A stretch of 64,000 nt of DNA from Petaurus breviceps papuanus (GCA_028583685.1 JAMXIF010001195.1:15657684-15721683), one strand, 5' to 3'. Positions 21,485 through 33,345 are shown, counted from the first letter of the stretch. Program-made: numbers and translations. The notes: generated by a model not told the origin, from the sequence alone.

Positions 21485-21742
21485 ATATCAGTTAGGTGAC
21501 ACAATAGAGCACCAGGCCTGGGGTCAGGAAGACTCATCTTCCTGAGTTCAAATCTAGCCTCAGATACTTATTAGCCATGTGGCCCTGGGCAAATCACTTA
21601 ACTCTGTTTGCCTCAGTTTCCTCATCTATAAAATGAGCTGGAGAAGGAAATGGCCAACCACTGCAGTATCTCTGCCAAGAAAACTCCAAATGGGGTCATG
21701 AAGAGTTGGACACAATGGAAATGACTGAACAACAACAAATAA
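21485..21742 (+). mobile_element. BovB/RTE-tailed tRNA SINE, near full length
   Basis: Head GTTAGGTGACACAATAGAGC, body GAGTTCAAATCTAGCCTCAG, TGTGGCCCTGGGCAAATCAC, then GAGCTGGAGAAGGAAATGGC, CAAGAAAACTCCAAATGGGG and the tail GAGTTGGACACAATGGAAAT ending in CAACAACAA. The tail resembles that of BovB-mobilised Bov-tA SINEs. Confidence 0.9.
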
Positions 21743-21985
21743 TAACTCGTATTTATATAGTGGATTAAGATTTCCAAAGCATTTTACAAATAATTTTTCA
21801 TTTTATCCTCACAGTAACCCTGGGAGACAGGTGCTATTATTATACCCATTTTATGGATGAGGAAACTGAGGCAAAAGGAGGTTAAGTAACTTGCCCAAGA
21901 TCACACAGCTTATAAGTGTCTGAGGCTGGATTTAAAGTTAGATATTCCTCCAGACCCAAACTTGTATCAACCATTCTATCCCACT
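21735..21985 (-). repeat. MIR-type SINE, antisense
   Basis: CCAAAGCATTTTACAAATAA, TTATCCTCACAGTAACCCTG, GAGGAAACTGAGGCAAAAGG and TCACACAGCTTATAAGTGTC are well preserved. Confidence 0.9.
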
Positions 21986-22225
21986 CACAACAAACTTGCA
22001 TTCTAATGGGGGAGAAAATGATTTAATATGAAAATTTATACCCTATAATTTTAAAGTATATGACCACATACATGCACAGTAGGTATGTACAAGGTAGTCT
22101 GAGAGGGAGGACACAAATAGTTGGATGAATTGGGAAAGATTTCATGCAGGTCATACTTGAGGTCTATCTTAAAAGAAGAGAAGGATTCCCTGAGGCAGAG
22201 GTAAAGAAAGAGCACATTTCCAGCA
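21986..22225 (-). repeat. L2 LINE, antisense (continuation)
   Basis: CTTGCATTCTAATGGGGGAG is the reverse of the L2 GAGCTTACAATCTAATGGGG-type block. AAAGATTTCATGCAGGTCAT follows further along. Confidence 0.7.
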
Positions 22226-22264
22226 CAGCAGAAGGCCTATTACTATGAGATATACCTAGCATTT

Positions 22265-22430
22265 GTCAGTATTGGAATGAATAATGGACTTGGAGTCAGA
22301 TGATATATGAATATTAATTTAACTTCATGACCTTGGTCACCTCCCCTCTTTTGGGCCTCAGGGTCCCCAAAATGATGGTTGGATTAGATGATCTCAAGGA
22401 CCTCCTCTAAATCTTCCATTCTAAGTTTTC
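22265..22430 (+). repeat. MIR-type SINE
   Basis: ACTTGGAGTCAGATGATATA, TTCATGACCTTGGTCACCTC and TTGGATTAGATGATCTCAAG with TTCCATTCTAAG at the end follow the MIR order. Confidence 0.7.
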
Positions 22431-22789
22431 TCCACCATCTCTCAGTCACTGCTTTGGTAGCCTGCGCTAACCTCAATTTACCAACCCAATCTAAAATTGT
22501 ACCCGGCGGAGCCATGATGGTTGTGCCAATCACTGTGACTAATCATTGCTCAATGACCCAAAATCAAGGTTGCTGGAAATTGCTCCTACAGTCAAAACTA
22601 CTGAAGACCCAGAAAAGAAAAGAAAATTCTTGCTACCCAAATTCTGGGCAATGTAAAAAGACTTAAAATCAGCAACTGATATGATTTTATCAGTGGAAAT
22701 AACATTAAAGAAGAGGCATTACCTTTCCTATGGATCATGGCATTACCTTCCCTATGGATCATTCTAGCTGATTTGCGGCTGAAAACTTT
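22431..22789. other. Unrecognised, with a 24-bp tandem duplication
   Basis: A 24-bp unit (GGCATTACCTTTCCTATGGA start) is repeated at 22715-22738 and 22739-22762 with one mismatch. Nothing else recognised. Confidence 0.45.
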
Positions 22790-22925
22790 CACATGTCTCT
22801 CCAATTAAAATGAAGTAATTGAGAGCAGAGACCATCTTATTTTTCTATCTGTATCCCTAGCACTGAGCAGAGTACTTTGCACATAACACATGCTTAATAA
22901 AGACTTCAGTCATTCATTCATTCAA
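22790..22925 (+). repeat. L2 LINE, 3' end
   Basis: GAGAGCAGAGACCATCTTAT, TATCCCTAGCACTGAGCAGA and CATGCTTAATAAAGACTTCA are the L2 tail. Confidence 0.85.
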
Positions 22926-24540
22926 CCCAGCAAAATCACTCAGACAAACAATTCTTTCAAAACCAAATGCTTTCATTTCAAGAGATGGCTCTTCCTTCTT
23001 CCTCTCCCTCTTTTAGTTTGACTTCTTTAGAGGAAATGGATATAACTCTCTCTAGTTCTTTAATTTTCCAAGAAAGACATCAAGAGGCAAACATTTCAAA
23101 AATGACGTTGCTTCACTGCTTCATTAAAGGGACAGCTGCACCTGCCTTCAATGTACTATGGAAGAAAAAGTAGCCTTCATTGCTCATGATAACTTGGCAG
23201 GAAAATGTATTAGGGATCATATTGAATTTATCCACAATGTCATCACCCCCCAAAAGGAACAGACCTAATTGCTCGTCTAGAATAGCTGGGATCAGAGGTA
23301 AGGAAAGAAAGCATTCTGATTCTTCACTTGTCTGAAGGATTGGCATCAATAAAGGGGCATGGTCCTGGGGAGTTGGTAATGGATTGAGAGAATGTGAAAC
23401 CAGAGAAGATTAAACCACGAATGGGAAAGAAGGGTTACAGATGGAAACAGCATAAGCTTCATTCTTGGTCTTCTTCAAGGACCAGTACTTCAAGGCCACG
23501 AAATGTTCACTGAGGAGAATTTGGGGAAGGGACTTGGCTGAATTGTGGCAATGCTTTCCTTCAGCTGGTCACGTCAAAAGGAATTTGATTTTAGGAACCT
23601 TACAGGAAGAGATCTCTCAAAATCTCTCCATTATTTGAGTTCTATACATGTATACACACACATCTCAGAATGGTTTGAAAATGTCTCATTTGGCTCTAGA
23701 TGTAAAACTTGATTTATTTAAGAAAAGAGCATTGGACATTTTATACTGTGAAGAGAATGGGCTTCAGGGTGAGATTTAATAGTCAGGGTGGTTGCTGGAC
23801 ATTGTTAGGATTGTGGAAGTGGTTAAGGGTAAGACATGACTATTCACTATGGAGATATTAAGTTGGAAGTGGGGTAGACTGAAGAGCAACAAGGAATTTG
23901 GCATTTGAGTAGCCTGGAGGATGAGCTGGAAAATAGGAAGAGCTGTGGCCAGAAAAGCAAAGGAAACAAGTCCAAGAAGGAATTTGAAGACGAGACAGGC
24001 TAAGAAGATGAGAACTGGAGATGCCTCAGTCTTCTGAGTCCTATATTCAATTTACTAAATAGTGGTATTTCAGAAAGTAGGTAGCTGGGAAGAAAAGACA
24101 GATATGATAAAGTTGAGATAGTCCCATATCACCCACTGAGGCTTGACTTTATGGTCCTCAGCATAGCTTATAATACATCTTTCATTAAAAAAAAAAACTA
24201 TATAAAGTCAGATGAAACAATATTTAGATTTTCACCACTTTTCACCAATTTTTAAAAGCCTATTTGCATGCATACACATGCATCAATTGAAGTTTCAACT
24301 GTGTTTTAATTATGCATATTAAATAAGATTGAATATGTTTTTCACTGGCCTTAAATGACAAAGGAACCAGTAGCTCCTCCCTCTGACCACCCCTCTAGCG
24401 GGTGTGTTTCCCTGCCCTATCATGTGTCTAATAAATGTAGGTTCTAACTACATATGAATATAGAAAGAAAAGGATTTTTTGAGTCTTGTACCTCTAAAAC
24501 TAAGGCACATTTGTTTTTATTTTTTTTAACATTCCAAGTT
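22926..24540. other. No recognised feature
   Basis: No repeat family I can name with confidence. The longest open frame is 78 codons without a domain. Confidence 0.35.
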
Positions 24541-27337
24541 TCAGTTTAAGTGAATAGATGTGTATATTATTTATTTGGTGTTCCCAGAGTTCCAGGGTTT
24601 TTTGTTTGTTTGGGCTGTTTGTTTTTTGTTTTTCTCAAAGGGGCATGCCTGGAAAGAGTTTTAAGTAAGGAGAACATAGATTGGTGGAAGTGAAATGATA
24701 GGTAGAAAGTACTGTGCAGAGGAAAAGTAAGAAATGAAGACAAATAAGTAGGTGAGGGACAAAGGAGCAATAAAAATGGGAGTGTGTAAGACAGGTTTGA
24801 TGGGCTGAGGGCAATGGAATAATCTGAATTTAGCTAGAAGGGTGATGTGTACTCAATGAAGGGATGAAATTAGGGAAAGAGGTTCAACAACTTTTTGATT
24901 GCTGCCATAAAAGTAAAGAGAAGGAAAAGTGGAAAGAAATTTTAAAGGAAACTCGTCAGCAATGGAAATGGTACAGATAAGTATCTGATTCTCTCACATG
25001 GAAGCCACCCATATTTTATCAATAAGAAACTATCCTCAAGCCTTTGAAAATTAATTTCAAAAAGAAAGCTCCATTTTTGTTGGAAAAATTAAACAGGAAT
25101 CCTTTCTATAAATTTCTTTCTAAAATTTCTATAAATTAAATACCTTTCATATGCTTGCTTTTCAGTCAATCTTCTAGGTGTTTGGGTCCAGCAAAACTCT
25201 TCTATCTTCCCTTCTTTTAGGTGAGTACTTTCCAAGTCTGTCTTCACTTCACCATGATATCGTAAAAACAACCTCATCCTTCAATGAAACAATGCTGAAA
25301 CCAACGTCATTTGTTTTTGATAAATCTCTTAATAGCAAAATGTAATTTTGTTCACAAGCATTCTTTAGCTATTCCCTCATGAGATTTATTTCCAAGCTCA
25401 TAGGCTGGATTCCCATGCACTGCGTTATAATAGAATCATCAATAAAAGAATTGCTAGAACATTTGTTGTGAAATTCCCAATTCTGCACTAGTTTGCTTTC
25501 CCCAGGTGGCTAGAATCATCTCACCTGGTACTGGACACAAGCTGGTAGGCTTCCAATGTGTCAGACTTGTAGGGACACGTCTTGACCTATGGATCCAATA
25601 AGACAAGGCAGCCTTTCCCCTTGCCATTCAAACATTATTCCACAATGCTGTCATCACACAGGGCGCTGTGAGGCAGAAAATTCAAAGTACAGTTTGGAAA
25701 TTCACTGGCTGTTTTCCACACAGTGCTTTCAAGGGCCTCTCCTAATTGAGCTTACAGAAACTCACATGGATTCAGCTTTAATCCAATCAGTACTAGGCAG
25801 CACGTCTTTCAACATTTAAAAAATATTTTTTTCTAATTGCGGTTGTTCGATGGAAGTCAGTGAATCAGAAATAGGCTTAAATGAAAACCATCTCAGGTTG
25901 TTCTACACTTTAACCTTACATCTGTGCCTAATTAGGATGCTCAATTTCCCTAAACTCAAGTCATAAAAATGGAAGTAATCTGTGGCCTGTTTGTCAGTCA
26001 TTACAGAGCAGCAGCCCAGCAAATCAAGTCAGGCTCAAATGCACAGGCCCTTGTTCTTACATGGTCACAGAGGGGAAAATGGGGGATGTTATTGTGCAGT
26101 AGGTAGGAGGGGAATTGGGAGAAAATTTCACAAAGGAAAGTCTGTGCAAAATGACCTGCACATTGGGAATGTGACTGTGCCTTAGGGGGGAGGGGAGCAT
26201 ATTAATGTGGAAAACATATGTGATTATTTGGAATCCTCTTTTTGGACCATAAAATGACTTGAAGGAAAAAGTCTCCGGAGACCCTATTCTCACCCACAGA
26301 GCAGGCAGCAAATCCTTCCTAATCATGACAAGTCACTAGAAGGAGGAGCCAACCCACTCAGCTTCGCCCAAGGTCACTAAGTTCTCTCCAATGTTGGGAA
26401 TGGGACCTGCTCCCACATTCTATTCACCAGAGAGGACGCAATCGCTCCCAAACTTCCTGACAGCTCTTAGATTCCAGTTGGTGTGATTCTGCTAATACTG
26501 AATGCAAGAATAATAGAGTCACTTGGCTTTCAGAGCTCATTCGGCCAAGACTTTTTAACAGAATGCACTGGTATGGAGTACTGGTAATTTGGGGGATTTA
26601 GTCCTTTGAAATGCTCAGTCAGAGTTAGGAAAATAAAGGGAAGACAGAAGGGTGTATTACCTGTCTTATGGTACTCTTCTACCCATCAAAAGCATTACAC
26701 AGACTTACCAAAGATGGGCATTTGAAGAGCTTGCATAAATCAATGTTCAGTGACTTCATGGGTATGGATAATCTTTCTAAACTTAGGTCAATTCTTGAAT
26801 GACTATCTGCCATTGGGCCAATACTCTAAACCTTTACAATTTGGTTGGGCCTACCTTCTACTTCCTTGATATAAAATTATTCTTCTGTTGAGACTGCCAG
26901 CATCACCTCCATGCCACAATGAATCACAGGAGTAATATTTCCATAAAGGTTTCAAAACACATCAGAAAAAAAGTCAACAATAAAAATGTTTATTCATCAA
27001 CCTTCACATGTACCAAACACTACTTACTGTTCTCATTACATTATTTTCCTAAATGCCCAGGAGCCAGGTGAAATATTACAATAAGTTGTCCTTTCGGATA
27101 CTGGGGTTACTATACAGGTTTTCCTTAAAAACACAGTTTTAGATTACAGCATTCAATCACTTGTGAGGGAATTCTTTATACTCAAATTGTAGGTGAGGTA
27201 ATAACCTTGGACGAAGATGATTGGGGGGGGGGAGGACATAAAAGTTGAACTCAGAAATTGTAATATTATCTACATTGTTGTTTCTAATCTGAAACAGTGT
27301 TCCAAAAGGTGAAACAATATGCTTGAGCTCACAAATC
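24541..27337. other. No recognised feature
   Basis: About 2.8 kb. A T-rich stretch at about 24590-24640 may be the end of an antisense retroposon. Elsewhere no repeat, RNA gene or plausible exon is recognised. Low repeat density here may mean unique, possibly conserved, non-coding DNA. Confidence 0.3.
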
Positions 27338-27447
27338 TAATATAAATGTCACATGCCTATATGTATATGTATGTAAACATATATACACATATACATGTGT
27401 GTATATATACACAATGTGTGCATGGGTGTATGTACATATCATATATA
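27338..27447. repeat. TATG/CATA-rich alternating purine-pyrimidine sequence
   Basis: GTATATGTATGTAAAC, CACATATACATGTGTGTATA and similar blocks, leading into the hairpin at 27448. Confidence 0.8.
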
Positions 27448-27602
27448 GTATGTGTGTATATGTACACACAAATATATAGTACTTGTGCGCATATATACCC
27501 ACAAATATATCATGTGCATGTATGTGGGTCATACACATGATATATTTGTGGGTATGTATGCATACAAGTACTATATATTTGTGTGTACATATACACACAT
27601 AC
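27448..27602. repeat. Long near-perfect inverted repeat (hairpin)
   Basis: Arms 27448-27516 and 27534-27602 are reverse complements over 69 bp with three mismatches, around a 17-bp loop (27517-27533). The arms are not a simple repeat: they carry ordered blocks such as AAATATATAGTACTTGTG against CAAGTACTATATATTTG. No flanking target duplication is obvious. Confidence 0.9.
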
Positions 27603-28050
27603 AACTGCTGACATCATTGGGTTGTTCTGAGGATTGATTGAATAAATGAGAATTAAAGAATCCAATGAGTTGCAAAAGTATACATCCCTGTAGACATGTG
27701 ACCATCGATGATGGGGGAGAGGTAGTGGTAGTGCTGAAGCAAACAGTGTGTCTTCCTTGACCAGTATAGAAAGAAGGTGAACTTCAGTCATCACAAAATT
27801 AAGCACAACAACTACACTATAGCTTGCCAATCCAAATAGCTCAGAGAGGAAAAAGTCATTCTATATCTATCCTTGTGAGTACAGTATAAAAGGCTTAGTC
27901 TTCAAAAAAGCTTTTTGGCAACTTGATGTGTGTTGATTGATTCATAAGGTAAGAAAAGAGAATAGACCTATGATTTCATTGATGTATGGAACTCCTGAAC
28001 AAAGACATACCCTCTACCTATGCAGTTTGGAACTTTCTCTGAAAACTCAG
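27603..28050. other. Mostly unrecognised
   Basis: 27611-27660 (ATTGGGTTGTTCTGAGGATT) may be a MIR scrap. Nothing else could be identified. Confidence 0.3.
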
Positions 28051-28114
28051 AGCTCAGGGAGTTGCTTAGAGTGCAGAGGTCAAACACAAAGCCTGCACTA
28101 TTGCTTTTGTAAGT

Positions 28115-28270
28115 TGGTTCCTCTATATCTGGGATGCTCTCACTCCTTGCCCCTACCTCCTAGAATCCCCAGACTTCTTCAAGACATTGTTCATGTGCCA
28201 CCACCTACATGAGGCTTTTCCTGACCTCCCCATTTATTAATGCTCTCTCCCTCTCAAAATTATTTTTCAT
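28115..28270 (+). repeat. L2 LINE fragment
   Basis: TATCTGGGATGCTCTCACTC, CAGACTTCTTCAAGACATTG and CTACATGAGGCTTTTCCTGA belong to the L2 3' region. Confidence 0.75.
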
Positions 28271-29089
28271 CTGCTTTGTGTGACATGGACAGTCTCGACA
28301 TTGAAGAGGCTGTGACATCTACTTCCAGGAATGCAAGATGATGGATACTAGAAGTGTCCTCTTCCCATATTTGGGACATGCAAAGACACTCTGTGACTGG
28401 TCCTGGGTGGCTAACAACATGATGAAGAGATGGGCTGCTGGTTGGCCACATGGCTAGAGCAGGGGCGCATTCAGAAGGCATTGACTAGTCCAGGAGAAGA
28501 TTTGGATGGCGTTCTTTTCCTCTCTGACAGCACTTCTCATCTTAGTCTAATATATTGCCCAGGACTATGGGCCTCTGTTCCTTAACTATTTGTGTTTATT
28601 CTTTCCTTTTTTAGGTACAGGAGTATGAAAACAGTTAAAACTTTGTGAACTTCAAAAGGTCAGAATGGTGAGCTACCAGACATCCAGGAGCTGGAGTTCA
28701 TGCCAGGTTTTGTCATCAACTGACCCAATATTGAGGCCCTGAGGGACCTACCACAGTGAGTCTGAGACAAAGACTCAACCAGGGATTATGCTGTACTTTG
28801 AAGCGAACTTAGTGGGGAAAATGCTATGTAGAAGCTTAGAAGCTGCTTTAAAATCCAAACCAGGGATTGAGGTGATAAAGGAGAAAGTGTGTTCCTCAGG
28901 TGTTTGGGGATAGAATGCTTGTAATTTGGTTCTTGCTATATCCATGGAGTAAATATCCTTTCGTAAAAGTTAATTGATGTCAATTGGTTAAATAGAACTA
29001 TAATGCTAATCACTGGTGGTAACAATGAGAGGAAAACACTAGAATGAGGGTTTAGGTCCAAAGCATTAGAGCATGCCACCCCTAACCCC
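28271..29089. other. No recognised feature
   Basis: No repeat family, RNA gene or credible exon supported. Confidence 0.35.
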
Positions 29090-29159
29090 TTGAGATACCC
29101 TTTCAGTCCTCAGGGGGAGATGTAGCTATCCTTATTCTAGGAGAGTGAGTCCAGAGTGT

Positions 29160-29305
29160 CACTATATTTGTATTTACTTCTCTGTATGTATTACAATTCC
29201 CCAGTAGACAGTAAACTTCTTGAGGGAAGGGGATGTTTTATCTTTCTAATCCTCAGCACTATCACAGTGACTGAAAACATGATAGGAACTTAATAAGTGT
29301 CATAT
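29160..29305 (+). repeat. L2 LINE, 3' end
   Basis: CAGTAGACAGTAAACTTCTT, AATCCTCAGCACTATCACAG and AGGAACTTAATAAGTG are the L2 tail. Confidence 0.8.
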
Positions 29306-29454
29306 TGTAGTGAGCTGAATAGTAAGTGGCAGAAGTGGAACTAGCATCTGTGTCTTTTTTACACACATTCTACTAATTTTTTTCTACTATTCATACATTA
29401 ATGTCTGTAATCACTGGTTCACTTGTAAACAATGATATCACAAACAGCAGAAAG

Positions 29455-29665
29455 TAGCAGATATAGAGAGATTGCCTTGAAATCAGGAAAACTGAGTCCA
29501 AATGCAGCCTCTGACACACGTGTGATACTCACAAATTAATGAATGTCATTGCCAGAGACAACTCTCTAACACTGTAAATTGTATAACAGATGTTAATCTA
29601 CATTTCTGAGGAAGTTTCCTTATCAGGAATTTCCTATACCAACAAATTTAATAGTCCAGTGAAAA
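29455..29665 (+). repeat. MIR-related marsupial SINE
   Basis: GAAATCAGGAAAACTGAGTC, AAATGCAGCCTCTGACACAC and GACAACTCTCTAACACTGTA, with GAGGAAGTTTCCTTATCAGG near the 3' end, match a marsupial MIR-derived SINE type. Confidence 0.65.
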
Positions 29666-29774
29666 AGGAAGGAAGGAAGGAAGGGAGGGAGGGAGGAAAG
29701 GAAGGAGGGAGGGAGGAAAAAGGGCAGAAAGGAAGAAAGGAAGAAGTAAAGAAGGAGGAAAGAAGGGAGAGGGG

Positions 29775-29834
<60 letters not shown>

Positions 29835-29838
29835 GAAA
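29666..29838. repeat. (GGAA)n/(GGGA)n/(GA)n polypurine tract
   Basis: About 170 bp of purine: GGAA, then GGGA, then a perfect (GA)n run at about 29788-29830. Confidence 0.95.
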
Positions 29839-29954
29839 AAAAATGTTTTACATACAAAGTCACATTGTTTCAGACCAACATAGTAAGCATGTATCTGCTA
29901 TAAAAAAATGTTCACCTTAAGATCCCTTAGATATTAACACCACAACCAGAAAAA

Positions 29955-30005
29955 TACCTATATATATATATATATATACATACATATATATGTATATATA
30001 TATAC
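29955..30005. repeat. (TA)n microsatellite
   Basis: TATATATATA with CATACATATA interruptions. Confidence 0.9.
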
Positions 30006-30885
30006 CTATGTAACTAGAAATGTCAATTCAAACCCTCACCTTCCATGATTTCTGAAAGTATATATGGACTGAGTCTAGTCACATATATAAAGCTAGTACA
30101 GATTTCAGAGAACATATAAAGAATGCACTGTCTGTAAAGTTTGAGGCTATAAAGGTATATGGGCACTCACTCTGCTCTGGATGAAGCTCCCAAGGCCTTA
30201 GCTATTTGGTTCAATCAATATCTCATCATATCCGAAATTGACTGTATGAACTAAGCTACACTCTCTTCCTGGGAAAATCAGCAAAACCTTCCAGAATGAA
30301 ACTTGCTGCCACTTTCAATCACTGAGTGATACTATGTCCTGAAAATGACCATATAACCATGTCAAGGGGTTCCCTCCCCCCACCCAGGTCTCAGGGGAAA
30401 GCATGAAAATTATTAACACAATTTTGGAGAGAGATGAAAAAATAACATTTGGTCTCCAAGAAATTCTTCTCAACATCCCCTCAGGAAACTGGACTGCAAC
30501 AGATCACAAGAACAGTTTAGTGGTTAGTGCACAGTGTAGCCCTGTGCCAAACCATGAGTTACAGGGGCTTGAAAACTATCCAGGTTATTGTTCATGCTTG
30601 GGTAGTGACATTGTCCTGTAATATAAGCTGTAAACTGTCTAAAAACTAGAGGTTTACATCCTCCTAAACCACCCAAGAGTTTGACACTGGTCAGAGTTTC
30701 CTCCTTTTCATCAATAAAATCAGTAGTTATATTAGACGCCTCTAGCTTCCTCTGTACTTGATAGGATAAAGATAAGTTGGAAAGAGGGAGAAGGCAAAGT
30801 AGGGAAGTGTATGTTCTTTGGATTCTGTTGATGAATTGATCTTTGGAATGTCAATTAGTTTAGGTTAAATAAGTCCCAATAATCA
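30006..30885. other. No recognised feature
   Basis: No repeat family, RNA gene or exon supported. Confidence 0.35.
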
Positions 30886-31380
30886 ATCAATAAGTAAACA
30901 TTTATGCTAAGCACTGGGCTAAGCTCCAAGGATCGAAAAAAGGCAAAAGATAATCCCTCAATGCCCTAAAAGAGCTTACAGTCCAGTGGGTGGGACAACA
31001 TTCAAACAAATTACATACATGCATACACACATATATAAGCAAACTATATACAGGATAGGGAAAATAATAGAATTAAGAGGAGTTGGGGACGGTTTCCAGT
31101 ACAAGATGAGACTTTAATCAGGATTTAAAGGAAGCCAGGGAAGTCGGTATGTGGAGTTAGGGAGCAAAAGCATTCCAGGCATGGGAGAGAGTCAGAGAAA
31201 TTTCCTGGAGCTGAGAAATGGAATGGTTCCTTCCTAGAACAACCAGGAGACCAGTGTCACTAGACTGAGAGGTCCACTGTGGGGTGCAAGGTGTAAGAAG
31301 ACTGGAAAGGTAAGAGGGGGAGTAGGTTACAAAGGGCTTTGAGTGCCAAAAAGAGAATTTTTCATTTAACCCTGGACATT
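30886..31380 (-). repeat. L2 LINE 3' end, antisense, about 495 bp
   Basis: TCAATCAATAAGTAAACATT, AGCTTACAGTCCAGTGGGTG, AAAGGAAGCCAGGGAAGTCG, GCATTCCAGGCATGGGAGAG, TGTAAGAAGACTGGAAAGGT and ACAAAGGGCTTTGAGTGCC follow the reverse L2 without interruption. Confidence 0.95.
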
Positions 31381-31503
31381 CCTAGTGAAGCACAGTGGAC
31401 ATCTTTTTTTTTTTTCAAAGTTAGCATCTACTTTGAACTCATATACCACTTAAGATAGTATGACGACAGGTCCCATTTTTTCTCTTGAGCTTCAGAAGTA
31501 TCC

Positions 31504-31749
31504 TTTTAAGGCAGAGGTTCTTAACCTGGGATTCACAAGCCCTCAAGGGGTTTAGAGATAGATTAAGCTGGCCCTCAAAATTGAATAGAAAATGCATTAC
31601 ATTTTTTTGTTTTCACTAATCTCTAACTGAAACTTAGCATTTCCTTAAATTATTTAAAAACATTATTCTAAAAAGGGGACCATAGGTTTTACCAGACTGC
31701 CCAAGGGTTCCATGACATACAAAATAGGTTAACAGCCCCAGCTTTAAAG
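31504..31749. mobile_element. hAT-type MITE (CAGRGGTTCTTAACC family)
   Basis: It starts CAGAGGTTCTTAACCTGGGA at 31512 and ends near 31741 in the degraded inverted form. The inside ATTTAAAAACATTATTCTAA and GGGGACCATAGGTTTTACCA is typical. Flanks TTTTAAGG and CTTTAAAG match at 6 of 8. Confidence 0.8.
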
Positions 31750-32770
31750 TAATTATCTTCTCAAGAGTAGATTAGTTCAGGGAATAGTGCTTTGGAATAT
31801 TTTACTACCAAAGATAGTTAAATATATGCCTTATAAAGAAATTTATTCGAAGACAAATTGTATTGTTATATCATGATTTATAATAAAGAACATAGACATT
31901 AAATGAGTCAAATTCTATTTGACAATTCTAGAACATATTTCAGAATATGGCAAAACCTATGAATACAAATCCCATTGAAGCAACAGAACAGTTTAAACTA
32001 GGGACTATATAGGAAGGTATTGATTTTTGTTGTGATTCCTTATATTTAAGTGACTATTATCATTCTTACTTTAGTATTTTTGTTTCCTGAAATGTCTTCT
32101 TGAGCTTTTTTTTTAAGTATGAGGAATACTGATTGGAACTTTAAAACTAAAAGGATTGCATCACATTCTTGTTCCCCAGCAGTGAAGTACACCTCTTGGA
32201 GAAATATCTTTTTCTTCCATCTTGCCTGACCCCCAACAGCACAATAAGGAAACCACATCTCTATCTCTGGGTTGGGGCTAACTTGCTCACCCAGATTTCA
32301 CTCACTCTAAGAGGTTAAGGTGGTCTCTCCAGTAAGGGTTGAGGGGCACAGCTGCCATACTGCTATTACTCAAGTCTCAGAATGGTACCTTCAGTGTGAG
32401 GAGATATCTTCCTACAGCTCACTATGGTAGCTCCAGAGACCCAACCAGTGTGTTTCACATTTGTACAAATCAGACACAACTACATCATTGACTCTTAAAC
32501 ATGAAACCTTTAGTCAGTATGAGAAGACAAAATCATGAATGATCATAACATAAAATTTATTCAATAGAGGGCAAAATCAGGACTAATCAGAAAGTCCACC
32601 CATAAATCTGGGTTATACTCTTCCATCAAAGCACCCACTATTGGAGTAAGGGGAGTACATAAACTTACAGAAAGCTAGCTGGGAGGCAAATGAATAGGGA
32701 AATCCATGTACCTGAGGCAACTCATAACTCTGAAATGCAAGATTTGATGCCCTTAGTATTTTGGGGGAGT
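31750..32770. other. No recognised feature
   Basis: No repeat, RNA gene or credible exon supported. The longest open frame is 70 codons. Confidence 0.35.
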
Positions 32771-32971
32771 AATCTATCCAGGAATGGGGAACCTGCAGTC
32801 TCAAGGCCACATGTGGCCCTCTAGGTCCTCAAGCGTGGCCCTTTGACTGAATACAAACTTCACAGAACAAATCCCCTTAATAAAAGGATTTGTTCTGTAA
32901 AACTTGAACTCAGTCAAAAGACTGCACCGAAGGACCTAGAAGGCCTCAGGTTCCCCACCCCTGGATGTAAC
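32771..32971. mobile_element. Palindromic hAT MITE, copy 2
   Basis: CAGGAATGGGGAACCTGCAG at 32779 to TTCCCCACCCCTG at 32963. The halves are inverted copies around CCCCTTAATAAAAGGATTTG. It is the same family as 12765-12979. Flanks AATCTATC and GATGTAAC match at 5 of 8. Confidence 0.85.
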
Positions 32972-33109
32972 ATGTTACATGCTGGCTGGGAGTATTCCTC
33001 TCTCAAGCCTCTGTACTGCCCTGGTAGATGAAGACATCTCTCTGTTACTCTTGAGCCATAAAAAACAGGGTTAAGCAATTTTTTGTAAGTCAACAGCGTA
33101 AGTCTTCAG

Positions 33110-33345
33110 TGACAAGCAGTTCCCTTCAAATTGAGCCTCAGTCACTTACTATCTATATGATCCTGAGTAATTAACTTAAATGTTTTCTGTCTCAGTTTCC
33201 TCAAGTGTAAAATGAGGATAATATTAACACATTCCTCACAAGGTTGTTATGTGGATCAAATGAAATATTTGTAAAGCACTTAGCATACAACATATGTATC
33301 CTGCTACATAGTATATGTTTCATAAATATGTATTTCCTTCCTTGC
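33110..33345 (+). repeat. MIR-type SINE
   Basis: AGCCTCAGTCACTTACTATC, TCTCAGTTTCCTCAAGTGTA, CACAAGGTTGTTATGTGGAT and GTAAAGCACTTAGCATACAA are well preserved. Its tail is part of a local duplication. Confidence 0.9.

Noticed and set aside
27448-27602. Hairpin as a microRNA precursor
   Set aside because: The arms are far longer than a normal pre-miRNA and are rich in TATA/TGTG; without small-RNA evidence the call is not supported.
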